Of a stretch of DNA of 45,903 bases, positions 23,533-31,458 are shown piece after piece; within the stretch, counting starts at the first letter, position 1, and every line of letters begins with the position of its first letter. The position numbers and the translations under genes were made by a program. The stretch is from Candidatus Nanoarchaeia archaeon (GTDB lineage Archaea > Nanoarchaeota > Nanoarchaeia > SCGC-AAA011-G17 > JAFCDX01). The stretch is from contig JAQUND010000011.1 of assembly GCA_028717785.1 (NCBI GenBank), positions 1-45,903 on the forward strand. Reading direction: 5' to 3'. The notes beneath the pieces were generated by a model that saw only the letters and a program-made list of their open reading frames with translations, was not told the origin of the DNA and searched no databases.

Positions 23533-25245
23533 TTAATTTTTATGTTTATGAATCTGAACTACGCGCTCTTGCTGTAAAGCTTTTTCTTTTGAAGGATGCC
23601 TTCCTAAAAGTCTATCTTGATCCTTTGTGTATAAACACCATCGTTGTTCTGATTTGGGTCTATTATCTTGATCTTTTTTAGGGCATTTTTTGATTATTGC
23701 TATCTTGATAAGTTCATGTTTACTAAGAATCTTTTTCTCTTCATTTGTCAAAAGGTTACTCAAGTATTTTATTGGATCTTTAAAACCATAACGCTCAATA
23801 TATTTGAAAATAATATTGAAAGCTTCCCAATTTTTACTAAATTTGCAACCTAATAATTCAAATTCATTTGTTTTGAATCTAATTAAACGAAATTCTTTAA
23901 TTTCTTCTTTCAAAGTTTTCAAATCTTGAAAATCTCGTGTTAATTTTGCTTTTATATCAGTCGTGTCCTTATTTGCTTTTTCTTGATAGACTAAGTCATT
24001 CACATGAACTTTTGTTCTAAAAATAAAGGGTAGAACAAATCTAACAATAGACAAAGCTTGCTGTCGTTCTTTTGCAAATTCTTCATCAGGTACAAAAGTA
24101 GTATCGACAAATTTTGGAGAACTCAACCACGAATCCTTAAGAATATCATAAACAGAATCAGATTCTAAACGTCTATTTTTCCCTATAACAAAGAATTTCA
24201 CGGGATGGTCACCAACCAACTTCTTGTCATTTAACCTATAGACATATTGGCGGATAAATTGCCTTATCTCGAGATCATTCGAGCAATGTCTAACCGATTG
24301 TAGATTGTCTTGTCTAAACTTGTCAAAATCTATAGAAACATTTATATCGACATCAGTTTCCGGAACATATTGATTAGTAACCATTGATCCTGTCATTGAA
24401 ATATCAGTTACCCAATTTTTATAATTGTTAAATTTAGAAAGAACACTAGAGAGCCTATCAAGAATTATCTTTCTAATTTCAGATTTTAATCTTATTGGTT
24501 CGACTTTCAAATCCCAAATCATAGGACAAAAAGTTTCTTGAGGATAATCAATTATCGAAGCATGCTTGGGCAAACGTCTTTCAAAAAAAATTTCAAGTTC
24601 TTTGGGTAAGAGTTTTTTCTTTTTTAAAACTTCTGCATTCTGCTCCAACATATCTTTCCCGCCTGGGACATAATCTCTTCTTTCGATTAAAGGTTGCATT
24701 ATCTGAGCAATAATTCTCTCAGTATTTGCTTTTTTGTATTCTGATGTATCTTTAACTTTTATCCAAAGAAATTTTTTAGCACTTGTTTTTATAAGAGCAT
24801 AATAACCATCAACTTTTTTACCATTAAATTTTACCACGTATTTCTTATCATAATCGACATCTACAAGTTCAAAAGTTCCTTTGTCATAAATATCGACTGT
24901 TCCTGCACCATAATGCCCTTCTGGTATAGTGCCCTCAAAATCACGATAAGCTATATCATGATCTTCAGTTTCTGATGCAAGCAAAGGTTTATCGCTTGGG
25001 AGTTTATGCTTTGGAATTGCCCAACTTCTAAGCACTGTACCTGATTTGTCTGGGAATTTTGTTTCTGGTTCCGTTGTGCTATCATTATCCCAAACACGCT
25101 TTTTGTAATATGAAGTAAGGGCATCTTTCAATGAATCAACAGGGAATTCAAGTCGTAGATCCCAGTGTTCATTAGTAGCGACATGATGTTGTATTACGAA
25201 TTTTCCTTTATATCCAATTTGAAGTTTTTCTTTATCGTAACTCAT
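23533..25245 (-). CDS. LigD-type 3'-phosphoesterase domain fused to a Pol-beta-like nucleotidyltransferase (570 aa)
   Basis: Residues ~10-165 match the LigD phosphoesterase domain, which trims 3'-phosphate and ribonucleotide ends. QHHVATNEHWDLRLE holds H21, H27, D29 and R31, equivalent to the active-site residues of Pseudomonas LigD. RSWAIPKHKL is followed by EDHDIAYRDFEGTIPEGHYG, giving H96 and Y100. Residues ~255-420 contain TGSMVTNQYVPETDVDINVS, with G286-S287 and D298/D300, the signature of Pol-beta-type nucleotidyltransferases. The C-terminal ~40 residues (RWCLYTKDQDRLLGRHPSKE) are a small motif common at the ends of phage proteins. I know no standard LigD with this fusion. The ATG overlaps the upstream stop (ATGA) and a terminator follows. 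It may process DNA or RNA ends together with the polymerase and ligase upstream. Confidence 0.85.
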   Translation of the reverse strand: MSYDKEKLQIGYKGKFVIQHHVATNEHWDLRLEFPVDSLKDALTSYYKKRVWDNDSTTEPETKFPDKSGTVLRSWAIPKHKLPSDKPLLASETEDHDIAYRDFEGTIPEGHYGAGTVDIYDKGTFELVDVDYDKKYVVKFNGKKVDGYYALIKTSAKKFLWIKVKDTSEYKKANTERIIAQIMQPLIERRDYVPGGKDMLEQNAEVLKKKKLLPKELEIFFERRLPKHASIIDYPQETFCPMIWDLKVEPIRLKSEIRKIILDRLSSVLSKFNNYKNWVTDISMTGSMVTNQYVPETDVDINVSIDFDKFRQDNLQSVRHCSNDLEIRQFIRQYVYRLNDKKLVGDHPVKFFVIGKNRRLESDSVYDILKDSWLSSPKFVDTTFVPDEEFAKERQQALSIVRFVLPFIFRTKVHVNDLVYQEKANKDTTDIKAKLTRDFQDLKTLKEEIKEFRLIRFKTNEFELLGCKFSKNWEAFNIIFKYIERYGFKDPIKYLSNLLTNEEKKILSKHELIKIAIIKKCPKKDQDNRPKSEQRWCLYTKDQDRLLGRHPSKEKALQQERVVQIHKHKN

Positions 25246-25523
25246 AAAACTTCAAACCTCATATTTCTTAATCTTGACAATCTTCTTTTCAATTCATTTT
25301 TAAGAGTTCTTTCATTAGTTACTTCCATATTCATAAGAATATCAAGAACTATTGATATGTTAGGCCTTCCCACAAAATTAGAAAAACCTGGAGCAGCCCG
25401 AATTGTTTTTTGAAAAAGAAGTGAACTTGGCCTGTCTAAAACAACATTAATTCGTATTTTTCTTGTTCTGTCAGCAGCTTCTTTTAAAATTTCATTTGCT
25501 ATTTTCTGGACTTGTTTCTTCAT
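25242..25523 (-). CDS. Small tagged protein in the LigD-like run, unknown function (93 aa)
   Basis: It begins MKKQVQKIANEILKEAADRT, the shared N-terminal helix. The rest alternates strands and basic helices (RKIRINVVLDRPSSLLF, ERTLKNELKRRLSRLRN) and is Arg-rich. No family recognised. It overlaps the holin-like gene at its start and the phosphoesterase fusion at its end by four bases (ATGA), so it is translated with both. Confidence 0.65.
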   Translation of the reverse strand: MKKQVQKIANEILKEAADRTRKIRINVVLDRPSSLLFQKTIRAAPGFSNFVGRPNISIVLDILMNMEVTNERTLKNELKRRLSRLRNMRFEVL

Positions 25524-25755
25524 TAGTTTCTTCTTTAATAGATTTTCTTGATTTTGATTTTACAGCAGCATGGCCTAAGCCCAAAGCTGACAATAAGAAA
25601 CCAAATATAGTCACACTCTTTGAAAAAACTAGAGGAAAACCATCAGGGCAACCATTGGGCCATATCACAGCTATACTCGGAATTAAAACAGACCAATAGA
25701 TCAATGCAATTGTTCTTTTTCTTCCATTAATGAGCCGCCATAATTTAACTAGCAT
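25492..25755 (-). CDS. Two-TM holin-like membrane protein (87 aa)
   Basis: The 87-residue protein has two hydrophobic segments, about 16-32 (IALIYWSVLIPSIAVIW) and 47-65 (SVTIFGFLLSALGLGHAAV), a short Pro/Gly/Cys-containing loop between them, a basic start (KLWRLINGRKR) and a charged, hydrophilic tail. Small proteins of this topology near an endolysin are commonly holins that permeabilise the inner membrane. The endolysin lies about 1.3 kb upstream in the same run, separated by the polymerase and cupin genes, so the pairing is suggestive, not certain. GGAGG precedes the ATG, which overlaps the polymerase stop. Confidence 0.55.
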   Translation of the reverse strand: MLVKLWRLINGRKRTIALIYWSVLIPSIAVIWPNGCPDGFPLVFSKSVTIFGFLLSALGLGHAAVKSKSRKSIKEETNEETSPENSK

Positions 25756-26606
25756 AATGCACCTCCAGTTTTATTGATTTCATAGAGTATGCGTAGATAA
25801 GAGGATTCTTTCTTTTTATTATCCCATTTGAATTTCTTTCCAATAACTTTTTGATAAATTTTATCAAACTTTGCATCTTCTTTTTTAAAACTTTTTAGAG
25901 AAGAAACTGGTACACAACATAATCCAGTTTCTATTCTCATGCTATATGGTGCAATATGACCACCATCAGATTTCATCGGTGAAAGATCTATATTAATTTT
26001 TGAACCAGAAGGCTTATTTGTTGCAATTACAATCTTGTCATCGTCTTTAAAATATTCTTCCAGACGTTTTTCAACATCTTTTCTGATAGCACTTATATCA
26101 CGTTTTGATTTTAATTTTCCTTTTACATGAAAACCTCGTTTTCCTGTAAAATTTATCTCTGGATTTGATTTGAAATCTTTTTGTTCTTTTATAAAATCAA
26201 CACATTGCGAAACAATATCTTTCAAAGATTCAAATGTTGCACTGGACCCTGGATCAATATCGAAAATAGCTTCATCCGTTGTAGTTGGAGATGTAATATG
26301 GTATTCACCTGTCTTCCCTGTGTGATATTGTTCAAAATCATCAACTGAATTGATCCTAATATATTGAGTTTTTTTATCATAAGGACGTCTTATGTAAAGT
26401 CTTGAACCCGGACGAATTGCCATGACAACAAATAAATCATGTCCTTTTAATTCTGGTACAAGTTTATTTTTTACACCATCATAATAATTCCAGACATCAA
26501 TTTCTTTCACACCGTTAGAAAAATATTCATTCTTTTTGACTACAAGTTGGTCAGGATGTTCTGGATAATCTGCTGTTTTATTCAGTAGTTTTTCCATCAA
26601 ATTCAT
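25749..26606 (-). CDS. LigD-type DNA polymerase/primase domain protein, stand-alone (285 aa)
   Basis: Archaeo-eukaryotic primase superfamily, closest by eye to the LigD polymerase domain, which fills gaps and adds nucleotides during end joining. An N-terminal YYDGVKNKLVPELKGHDLFV corresponds to the family's YY-x-lPhl segment. The catalytic motif I is AIFDIDPG (D116, D118), motif II is FTGKRGFHVKG (G155-H160), and motif III is INIDLSP (D207) followed by HIAPYSMRIETGLCCVPVS. All three metal ligands and the SGxxGxH-type motif are retained. It is a single domain, not fused to ligase or phosphoesterase. It overlaps the cupin gene upstream and the holin-like gene downstream. A stand-alone phage primase is an alternative reading; the neighbouring phosphoesterase and ligase genes favour the LigD view. 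Confidence 0.82.
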   Translation of the reverse strand: MNLMEKLLNKTADYPEHPDQLVVKKNEYFSNGVKEIDVWNYYDGVKNKLVPELKGHDLFVVMAIRPGSRLYIRRPYDKKTQYIRINSVDDFEQYHTGKTGEYHITSPTTTDEAIFDIDPGSSATFESLKDIVSQCVDFIKEQKDFKSNPEINFTGKRGFHVKGKLKSKRDISAIRKDVEKRLEEYFKDDDKIVIATNKPSGSKINIDLSPMKSDGGHIAPYSMRIETGLCCVPVSSLKSFKKEDAKFDKIYQKVIGKKFKWDNKKKESSYLRILYEINKTGGALC

Positions 26607-27021
26607 CCGTTTTATCGTTCAATGCATCAGCTTTTGTCTTATGAATTATTTTATCTTTGTGTTGCGGTGGTGCATAAAGTGTGTAAAGTTTAAGATCTTC
26701 TTTTCCTGTGTTAATTATATTGTGTTCTGTACCTGCAGGAATCAATATAGAAAAACCATCTTTAATTTGATGGGTCTCTCCACTAATAACAACTTCACCA
26801 GAGCCAGCATCTAATCTAAAAAACTGATCGACATCTTTATGTGTTTCTTTTCCAATATCTTCTTTAGGTTTTAATGTCATCAAAACTAATTGTAAGTTTT
26901 CTGCTGTATAAATAACTTTCCTGAAATTTTTGTTTCTTATTGTTTCTTCTTCTATATTGATGACAAAACCTTTTTTCTTGTTTTTCTTCAAAATCTCATC
27001 GGCTATTTTTGAAACATTCAT
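26578..27021 (-). CDS. Cupin-fold protein with N-terminal tag (147 aa)
   Basis: It begins MNVSKIADEILKKNKKKGFV, the shared short helix. Residues ~40-120 form a cupin beta-barrel: KETHKDVDQFFRLDAGSGEV and GFSILIPAGTEHNIINTG, similar to mannose-6-phosphate isomerase-type small cupins, with His residues that can bind a metal. The second-motif PxGxxH is clear, while part of the first motif is altered. The substrate is unknown. It lies between the endolysin and polymerase genes in a closely packed run. A tag placed before an enzyme-like domain is one of the clearer cases for a sorting signal. Confidence 0.75.
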   Translation of the reverse strand: MNVSKIADEILKKNKKKGFVINIEEETIRNKNFRKVIYTAENLQLVLMTLKPKEDIGKETHKDVDQFFRLDAGSGEVVISGETHQIKDGFSILIPAGTEHNIINTGKEDLKLYTLYAPPQHKDKIIHKTKADALNDKTDEFDGKTTE

Positions 27022-27029
27022 AATTTCAC

Positions 27030-27509
27030 CTATGCTAGAAATTCAAAATGTGGATAATCAGGGTTTTTAAATCTTCCTCCCCATTTCAATCCTACACTTT
27101 CTCCAAGTAATCCAGCTTCTAAATAATCAGGCTGTTCATTTTGATTGACATTAACTTTTACATCCCAAATAACTTTTCCATTTTTTGTAATAGCAATATC
27201 AAAAGCTCGTGATTTATCGTTTTCTTTATAACCATCATCAAGATCTACGAGATGTCGGGATGCAAGTGTCCATGTTACTTTATTCTTATTTTCTTTTTCT
27301 GTAATTGAAGGTAAATTAGCCATTCTTCTAAGGATATTGACTTCTCTTACAGGTTGTCTGCCTTGAGCATATAGTGCCTGTTGTTCTTTTACTGTTCTAG
27401 CTGTACATGTCACTATAAAAGCGATTTTTGCAGCATCCATTTTTTCTTTGAATTTAGCATATATTAGCTGCATTTGTGGTGTTAAATCTTCAATTTTTCT
27501 TGAAGCCAT
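27030..27509 (-). CDS. M15-family peptidoglycan peptidase, endolysin (159 aa)
   Basis: Zinc peptidase that cuts cross-bridge or stem peptides of peptidoglycan to release phage. TLASRHLVDLDD gives the first His (H86), SRAFDIAI the Asp (D104), and PHFEF the second His (H154), matching the M15 zinc set, and GLKWGGRF precedes the last ligand as in L-alanyl-D-glutamate endopeptidases such as the T5 endolysin. CTARTVKEQQALYAQGRQ is the usual N-terminal helix. There is no signal peptide, so a holin is expected (candidate at 25492-25755). The gene lies 3 bases from the AAA+ gene stop. Confidence 0.88.
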   Translation of the reverse strand: MASRKIEDLTPQMQLIYAKFKEKMDAAKIAFIVTCTARTVKEQQALYAQGRQPVREVNILRRMANLPSITEKENKNKVTWTLASRHLVDLDDGYKENDKSRAFDIAITKNGKVIWDVKVNVNQNEQPDYLEAGLLGESVGLKWGGRFKNPDYPHFEFLA

Positions 27510-27512
27510 AAT

Positions 27513-28973
27513 CTATTCTTCCTGATAAGATTCTGGCCATACACCTTCATTTTGTTTAAATTTCTTCTTTATTTTTTCGCCATTAGCTTTAGGGTTAAGT
27601 TCTTCTAGAGCAATCATAGCATCTTCCCAATATATTCCCTCATGATCAATTAATGTTTTAAGTTCTTCAGCAAGTTTATCATAATCAGTAGAGTTCCTTA
27701 CGATGATAAATTCTTTAATGTTTTCACGATTCTTAGGGTGTTTCATAGGTTTTCTGCCAAAAGCAGCAAGAATTTCACCAGCAATTTTGTCAATATTGTT
27801 ATTCAGAACTGAAGCGGTTTTGATTTGCGCTTTTTTAGTGAAATGCTTGTGTATTGCAGCTTTAATTTCTACCATTGTTTGTCCAGGAAAGAAGTTCTCA
27901 CGTATAATTTCGCAAGCTTCTCTAAGACAAGAAATTATTTCTTTGTCTTCATTGGTTGCAAGAATTTTTGCAGTATTTACAGTTTCAACAACATGAGACC
28001 CTGTAAAATCTTTTGAAAGCGTGATAATTTCATCATCGACAGCTTTTCCAAGATGTTTGAAATACATCATTTTAAGATTCTCAGGTCCAGGTAAACCAAT
28101 CTCTATTCTTCTATCAAAACGACAAGGGCGAGAAGAAAGAGCTGTGTCCAGCATTTCAATTTTATTTGTAGATGCTATAACAACAAGTGGTTCACCAAAT
28201 TTTCTCATACCATCAAGATTTGTAAGCAGATCGCCAAGTTGATTTGAAGCTGTAAAGTTATCTCTATTTCCACTCATAAAATCTATATCTTCGAATGCAA
28301 GAACTGTTGGGCCAAGATATGCCAAGAACTCAAACAGCTTACTAACAGCCATATATCTAAAAGATTCAGCTGTCACATAAATTCTACTTACATTTTTCTT
28401 GTCAAGATCATTAAAAACAGCTTTTACAACAGAAGTCTTCCCAGTCCCTGGAGGCCCATACATAACAAGACCCCGTTTGTTCACTCCTGCTGTTGCAAAT
28501 TTTTGATTTCCAAGAAATTCTGATGTGTTAAGCCGTATATCTTTCTTAGCTTTTTCGGTAAGGATAACATCATCCCAAGAAACTTTCGGAACATCCCTGA
28601 AAAACATTGTTTCTTTTTCAGCATATAGGCATTTTCCACGATATTGATTTTTCTTAATCATATCGTTTTCAAATCTGTCAATCCATTGTTTTGCTTCTTC
28701 TCTTGTTTGAGCATAACAGTTCACATGAAAACTACCATACTGCATATATGCTGTAATTATTTTGTTATCATAAACTGCAGATAAATTTTCAATTGCAGGC
28801 ATTGTGTTATAGACATCGATTTGTAAATCATCTAAAACTGGTTTTTTCCCAAAATCATTTGCTGTTGCAATTTTTGGTGTTTGTTCCTTCAACAGATTTG
28901 TGATTGTATATTTTGCAATTGGGACAAGTAAACCATCATAAGAACGAGAAACTGGAGTGAGACCGAGTATCAT
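27513..28973 (-). CDS. AAA+ ATPase with C-terminal tagged module (486 aa)
   Basis: Residues ~130-340 are a classical AAA+ domain: Walker A GPPGTGKT (173-180), Walker B VLAFEDID (224-231), sensor-1 ASTN (267-270) and Arg-finger region SRPCRFDRR (281-289), closest to the Cdc48/BCS1-like group. The first ~125 residues are an N-terminal domain I do not recognise. Residues 390-405 (LNNNIDKIAGEILAAF) carry the short helix that other proteins here have at their N terminus, followed by about 80 residues of unrelated sequence, so this looks like a fusion of an ATPase with a formerly separate tagged protein. It could remodel or unfold a phage or host protein. It sits upstream of the endolysin in the same run. 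Confidence 0.85.
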   Translation of the reverse strand: MILGLTPVSRSYDGLLVPIAKYTITNLLKEQTPKIATANDFGKKPVLDDLQIDVYNTMPAIENLSAVYDNKIITAYMQYGSFHVNCYAQTREEAKQWIDRFENDMIKKNQYRGKCLYAEKETMFFRDVPKVSWDDVILTEKAKKDIRLNTSEFLGNQKFATAGVNKRGLVMYGPPGTGKTSVVKAVFNDLDKKNVSRIYVTAESFRYMAVSKLFEFLAYLGPTVLAFEDIDFMSGNRDNFTASNQLGDLLTNLDGMRKFGEPLVVIASTNKIEMLDTALSSRPCRFDRRIEIGLPGPENLKMMYFKHLGKAVDDEIITLSKDFTGSHVVETVNTAKILATNEDKEIISCLREACEIIRENFFPGQTMVEIKAAIHKHFTKKAQIKTASVLNNNIDKIAGEILAAFGRKPMKHPKNRENIKEFIIVRNSTDYDKLAEELKTLIDHEGIYWEDAMIALEELNPKANGEKIKKKFKQNEGVWPESYQEE

Positions 28974-28987
28974 ATTTAATCTCCTTT

Positions 28988-29323
28988 TTAATTACTCTCT
29001 TTTAGATGTTTTTTATTAACAATGTGGTATTGTTCTAATGGGAAAGCTTTAAGTCTTTTCAAAACATCAAGTACTTTTTGTTTGCTTTTTACATCAGAAT
29101 TTATCTCTACTTCTACAAGATTTTTGCCAGTAAAATCTGGGAACTCTTCGTCATCTATATCAAAAACTTTAAGCTCTACTGTTAATCTGCTTAAATGCCT
29201 TTTCAATTCTTCAATTTTTGTTTCATCAAGACCCCATGACCCAAGATCCTTTGGATATTTTGCCGATGTTTCTAAATTGAAAGCAAGTTTTTTAACTATA
29301 GAATTCAATTCTTTCAAAATCAT
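28988..29323 (-). CDS. Small protein coupled to the DNA ligase gene, unknown function (111 aa)
   Basis: No family recognised. Residues ~1-20 (MILKELNSIVKKLAFNLETS) form an amphipathic helix. The rest alternates helices and strands (LKRHLSRLTVELKVFDIDDE, NLVEVEINSDVKSKQKVLDV). The ATG overlaps the ligase stop by four bases (ATGA), so it is co-translated with the ligase. It also has its own candidate promoter motif inside the ligase 3' end. Confidence 0.6.
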   Translation of the reverse strand: MILKELNSIVKKLAFNLETSAKYPKDLGSWGLDETKIEELKRHLSRLTVELKVFDIDDEEFPDFTGKNLVEVEINSDVKSKQKVLDVLKRLKAFPLEQYHIVNKKHLKESN

Positions 29324-30459
29324 AAGTTTCCTCCAACAACTGATCTTATAATAGACTCAGATATAATAAAAAGTTTAGAACTTTTTAAAAAATTTTTTTT
29401 CATTTTAGCATAATCTGGTAATTGACTCAAACGCAAATCCTGTGCATTTATATCTTTATCGGTTCTTTCTCTAACGAATCCAGGTTTTGAAATAGTAGCA
29501 GCAAATTGATCTTCAATTTTTTCCCAAGATTTATCTTTAAATTCAAATGTATTGACAGGTCTATAATTCAATCTCTCGTAACTTGTTTCTATAACTTTAT
29601 TCATTTTAAAAGGATCGACCCAAATAGTTCCATTTTCTTTCTTTATCTCATATTTTTTAGCAAGTTTCCACCATTCATCCCGATCAGTATCTGTAAAACC
29701 AACTCCTAAATTTATGACTTTATAAAACTGTTTCCCATCATAAAAACCTAATATCAAAGCCCCCATACGGCCTTTATTCTTCCCACGACCTTCTTGAACA
29801 GCTAATACGCCAAGATCTAAAGTAAAAACAGGTTTAGACTTATAGATTTTTCCATCTGCCGTTCGAACAACTATACCTTCATTTTTTTCTTTTTCGACCC
29901 ACTTGTTCCAAACTGATTTCAAGTCAGAAACTTTTCCGATTTTATGATCTACTGGATAAATATGCTTCGATTTCCCAAACCATTTTTCGAGTTTTTCAAA
30001 ATTTGTTTTATAATCTTCATAAGAACTTGAAACTTCTTTATTATCAAGTTCATGAACTTCAAAAGGAAAAAATTCTATATGTTCTTCTTCACCAAGTTCT
30101 GGTTTTCTTAACGTTGATTCAGTATCGTTAAAATGTACTGGTTTTCCATGAGATGAAGTCTTTGCAAGTTCTCCAAAAATAATAGCCTGTCGAACTTTTT
30201 CTTTTTTCAAAATAGTTTCTATTTCGTTCGACACAGGCATATCTTGACGAATTCTACCATCTTTTGAACTGAACTTTACATCTCCTGGAGTATATTCCAT
30301 GCCACCTAATTCGCCATCAATTTTTTCTGACGCGAAAATCTCTTGGTCTCCAACTTCTTTTTTGAGCTCATCAAAGCTTAAGGAGACCATACCTTGATGC
30401 TCTTTCCAGGATTGTACTTGTTTTGTTAAGCTATTAGACTTGTCAATATGGGACTTCAT
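29320..30459 (-). CDS. ATP-dependent DNA ligase, LigD-type (379 aa)
   Basis: Seals nicks using ATP through a lysyl-AMP intermediate. The nucleotidyl-transfer motif is SEKIDGE with K46 as nucleophile; other motifs are AIIFGEL, EGIVVRT and KSKPVFTLDLGVLAV, followed by an OB-fold-like region (GRMGALILGFYDGKQFYKVI). It is stand-alone, with no polymerase or phosphoesterase domain. I place the start at the ATG at 30459 (MKSHIDKS): a TTG 51 bases upstream also opens the frame but would translate through the candidate promoter motif at 30475-30491 and give an odd hydrophobic leader. No ribosome binding site precedes the ATG, which lies exactly 15 bases after that motif. The polymerase and phosphoesterase genes lie 3-6 kb downstream. 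Confidence 0.9.
   Translation of the reverse strand: MKSHIDKSNSLTKQVQSWKEHQGMVSLSFDELKKEVGDQEIFASEKIDGELGGMEYTPGDVKFSSKDGRIRQDMPVSNEIETILKKEKVRQAIIFGELAKTSSHGKPVHFNDTESTLRKPELGEEEHIEFFPFEVHELDNKEVSSSYEDYKTNFEKLEKWFGKSKHIYPVDHKIGKVSDLKSVWNKWVEKEKNEGIVVRTADGKIYKSKPVFTLDLGVLAVQEGRGKNKGRMGALILGFYDGKQFYKVINLGVGFTDTDRDEWWKLAKKYEIKKENGTIWVDPFKMNKVIETSYERLNYRPVNTFEFKDKSWEKIEDQFAATISKPGFVRERTDKDINAQDLRLSQLPDYAKMKKNFLKSSKLFIISESIIRSVVGGNL
29366..29382 (-). promoter_or_regulatory. Candidate promoter motif inside the 3' end of the ligase gene
   Basis: The minus strand reads GTTCTAAACTTTTTAT at 29381-29366, one base change from the TTCTAAAGTTTTTAT core. It lies 42 bases upstream of the ATG at 29323 but within ligase codons, so it may be partly chance. 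Confidence 0.35.
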
Positions 30460-30474
30460 GTCAAATAACAGCAA

Positions 30475-30491
30475 ATAAAAACTATAGAAAA
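30475..30491 (-). promoter_or_regulatory. Candidate phage promoter motif ahead of the DNA ligase
   Basis: The minus strand reads TTTTCTATAGTTTTTAT, an exact consensus copy. The ligase ATG follows after exactly 15 bases with no ribosome binding site in between, which would give a very short or absent leader. Confidence 0.6.
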
Positions 30492-30515
30492 GAACTAGAT
30501 GTTTAGACAAACGTT

Positions 30516-30929
30516 TTAAACAGTTACAGCTTCGGCATCTACTTCCTCAAGTATTTTTTGCAAATCATACTTGGGTTTCAATTTCATCTTATGCTGTTGT
30601 TTGTCGTATTCAAGGAAAGGATGTGGAGATTCACGCTTATCTTTTATGAAAAGCTCGATAAACTCTTTACCACCTCGAAGAAGTTCATCTATCGATAATG
30701 TCTTGACATCAGGGTTTCCTAAGAAAAACTTTTTATCAAGATATCCAAAATCTGCAAGAGCAATTTCAGGTTCACTTTGGCTAGTAAAATCTTCCCAAAA
30801 TTTTTTTCGATCTTCAGGCGATAAAAACTCAAAATGTAGATCGGCATGCCCTTTCCCCTTAACAGGTACCTGAGGCATTGCTTCTTTTACTATATCATCT
30901 AACAATCTATTATATTCAGCACATTTCAT
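30516..30929 (-). CDS. Unknown protein upstream of the DNA ligase (137 aa)
   Basis: No family recognised. Residues ~1-18 (MKCAEYNRLLDDIVKEAMPQ) resemble the short N-terminal helices of other proteins here. The rest is charged and mixed (HADLHFEFLSPEDRKKFWED, GGKEFIELFIKDKRESPHPF). A promoter-like motif lies 28 bases upstream, and AGGAG precedes the ATG. A 10-bp helix (30933-30959, one G.U pair) can cover this ribosome binding site if it is transcribed. Located between dUTPase and ligase. Confidence 0.65.
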   Translation of the reverse strand: MKCAEYNRLLDDIVKEAMPQVPVKGKGHADLHFEFLSPEDRKKFWEDFTSQSEPEIALADFGYLDKKFFLGNPDVKTLSIDELLRGGKEFIELFIKDKRESPHPFLEYDKQQHKMKLKPKYDLQKILEEVDAEAVTV

Positions 30930-30957
30930 TCTATTCTCCTAACAAAATATTAAGAGA

Positions 30958-30974
30958 ATAAAAGCTTTAGAAAA
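30958..30974 (-). promoter_or_regulatory. Candidate phage promoter motif downstream of dUTPase
   Basis: The minus strand reads TTTTCTAAAGCTTTTAT, one change from consensus. It begins just after the dUTPase stop and ends 28 bases before the ATG at 30929. Confidence 0.55.
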
Positions 30975-30975
30975 T

Positions 30976-31458
30976 CTACTGTCCAGTTGAACCAAAACCT
31001 CCCAAACCACGTGAAGTAGCATCAAGATCTTCTACTTCTATAACAGGGAATAAACCTACAGGACAAACAACAAGTTGAGCAATCTTATCACCAACTTTTA
31101 GTTCTTGTCGCTCATGTCCTATATTTGCAATAATAATTCCAATATGTCCTCTATATTGCTGGTCAATTGTACCCGGACTATTTACAACTATAAGACCTTT
31201 GTTCAAAGCATTGCCACTTCTTGGTCTTGCTTGAATTTCCCAACCTATACCTGCAGTACCTGCAAGCCCTGTGTCAATTAAAACCCTATCATTTGTTGAA
31301 AGTATCACGTTTTGAGCACCTTCTGACATTTCCTTCAAACCTGAAACTTCAAATTTCTTAACAAAATGATGTATGAAAACATCAGCACCAGAATCTGTTG
31401 AATTAGCACGTTCTGGCAATCTAGCATCAGCATATAACTTTTTGATTTTTAAGTTCAT
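30976..31458 (-). CDS. dut: dUTP diphosphatase (dUTPase), trimeric type (160 aa)
   Basis: Hydrolyses dUTP to dUMP and pyrophosphate, keeping uracil out of DNA and feeding dTMP synthesis. All motifs of the trimeric family are visible: STDSGADVF near 20-28, PRSGNALNKG at 79-88, VVNSPGTIDQQYRG at 91-104, and the C-terminal Arg/Gly-rich motif RGLGGFGSTG at 150-159. Length of 160 is slightly above the usual 140-155. Its ATG overlaps the stop of the small zinc-finger gene (TAATG). Confidence 0.96.
   Translation of the reverse strand: MNLKIKKLYADARLPERANSTDSGADVFIHHFVKKFEVSGLKEMSEGAQNVILSTNDRVLIDTGLAGTAGIGWEIQARPRSGNALNKGLIVVNSPGTIDQQYRGHIGIIIANIGHERQELKVGDKIAQLVVCPVGLFPVIEVEDLDATSRGLGGFGSTGQ

Noticed and set aside
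17175..25245. HASIID(Y/W) seen in both the 17175-17807 C terminus and the phosphoesterase fusion
   Set aside because: Only about seven residues match, in otherwise different contexts. I could not distinguish it from chance.
23533..30459. Ku protein in the LigD-like region
   Set aside because: None of the unknown proteins in this window (93, 111, 137 residues) resembles Ku in size or motifs.
19951..30510. Longer starts for several genes (21036, 20030, 30510) using weak codons
   Set aside because: Each runs through an upstream gene or promoter-like motif. Internal ATGs with better context or natural starts exist at 20958, 19958 and 30459.
30933..30959. Hairpin covering the ribosome binding site of 30516-30929, as an RNA switch
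   Set aside because: A 10-bp helix can form, but its outer arm overlaps the promoter-like motif and may not be transcribed. No ligand-binding domain is apparent.
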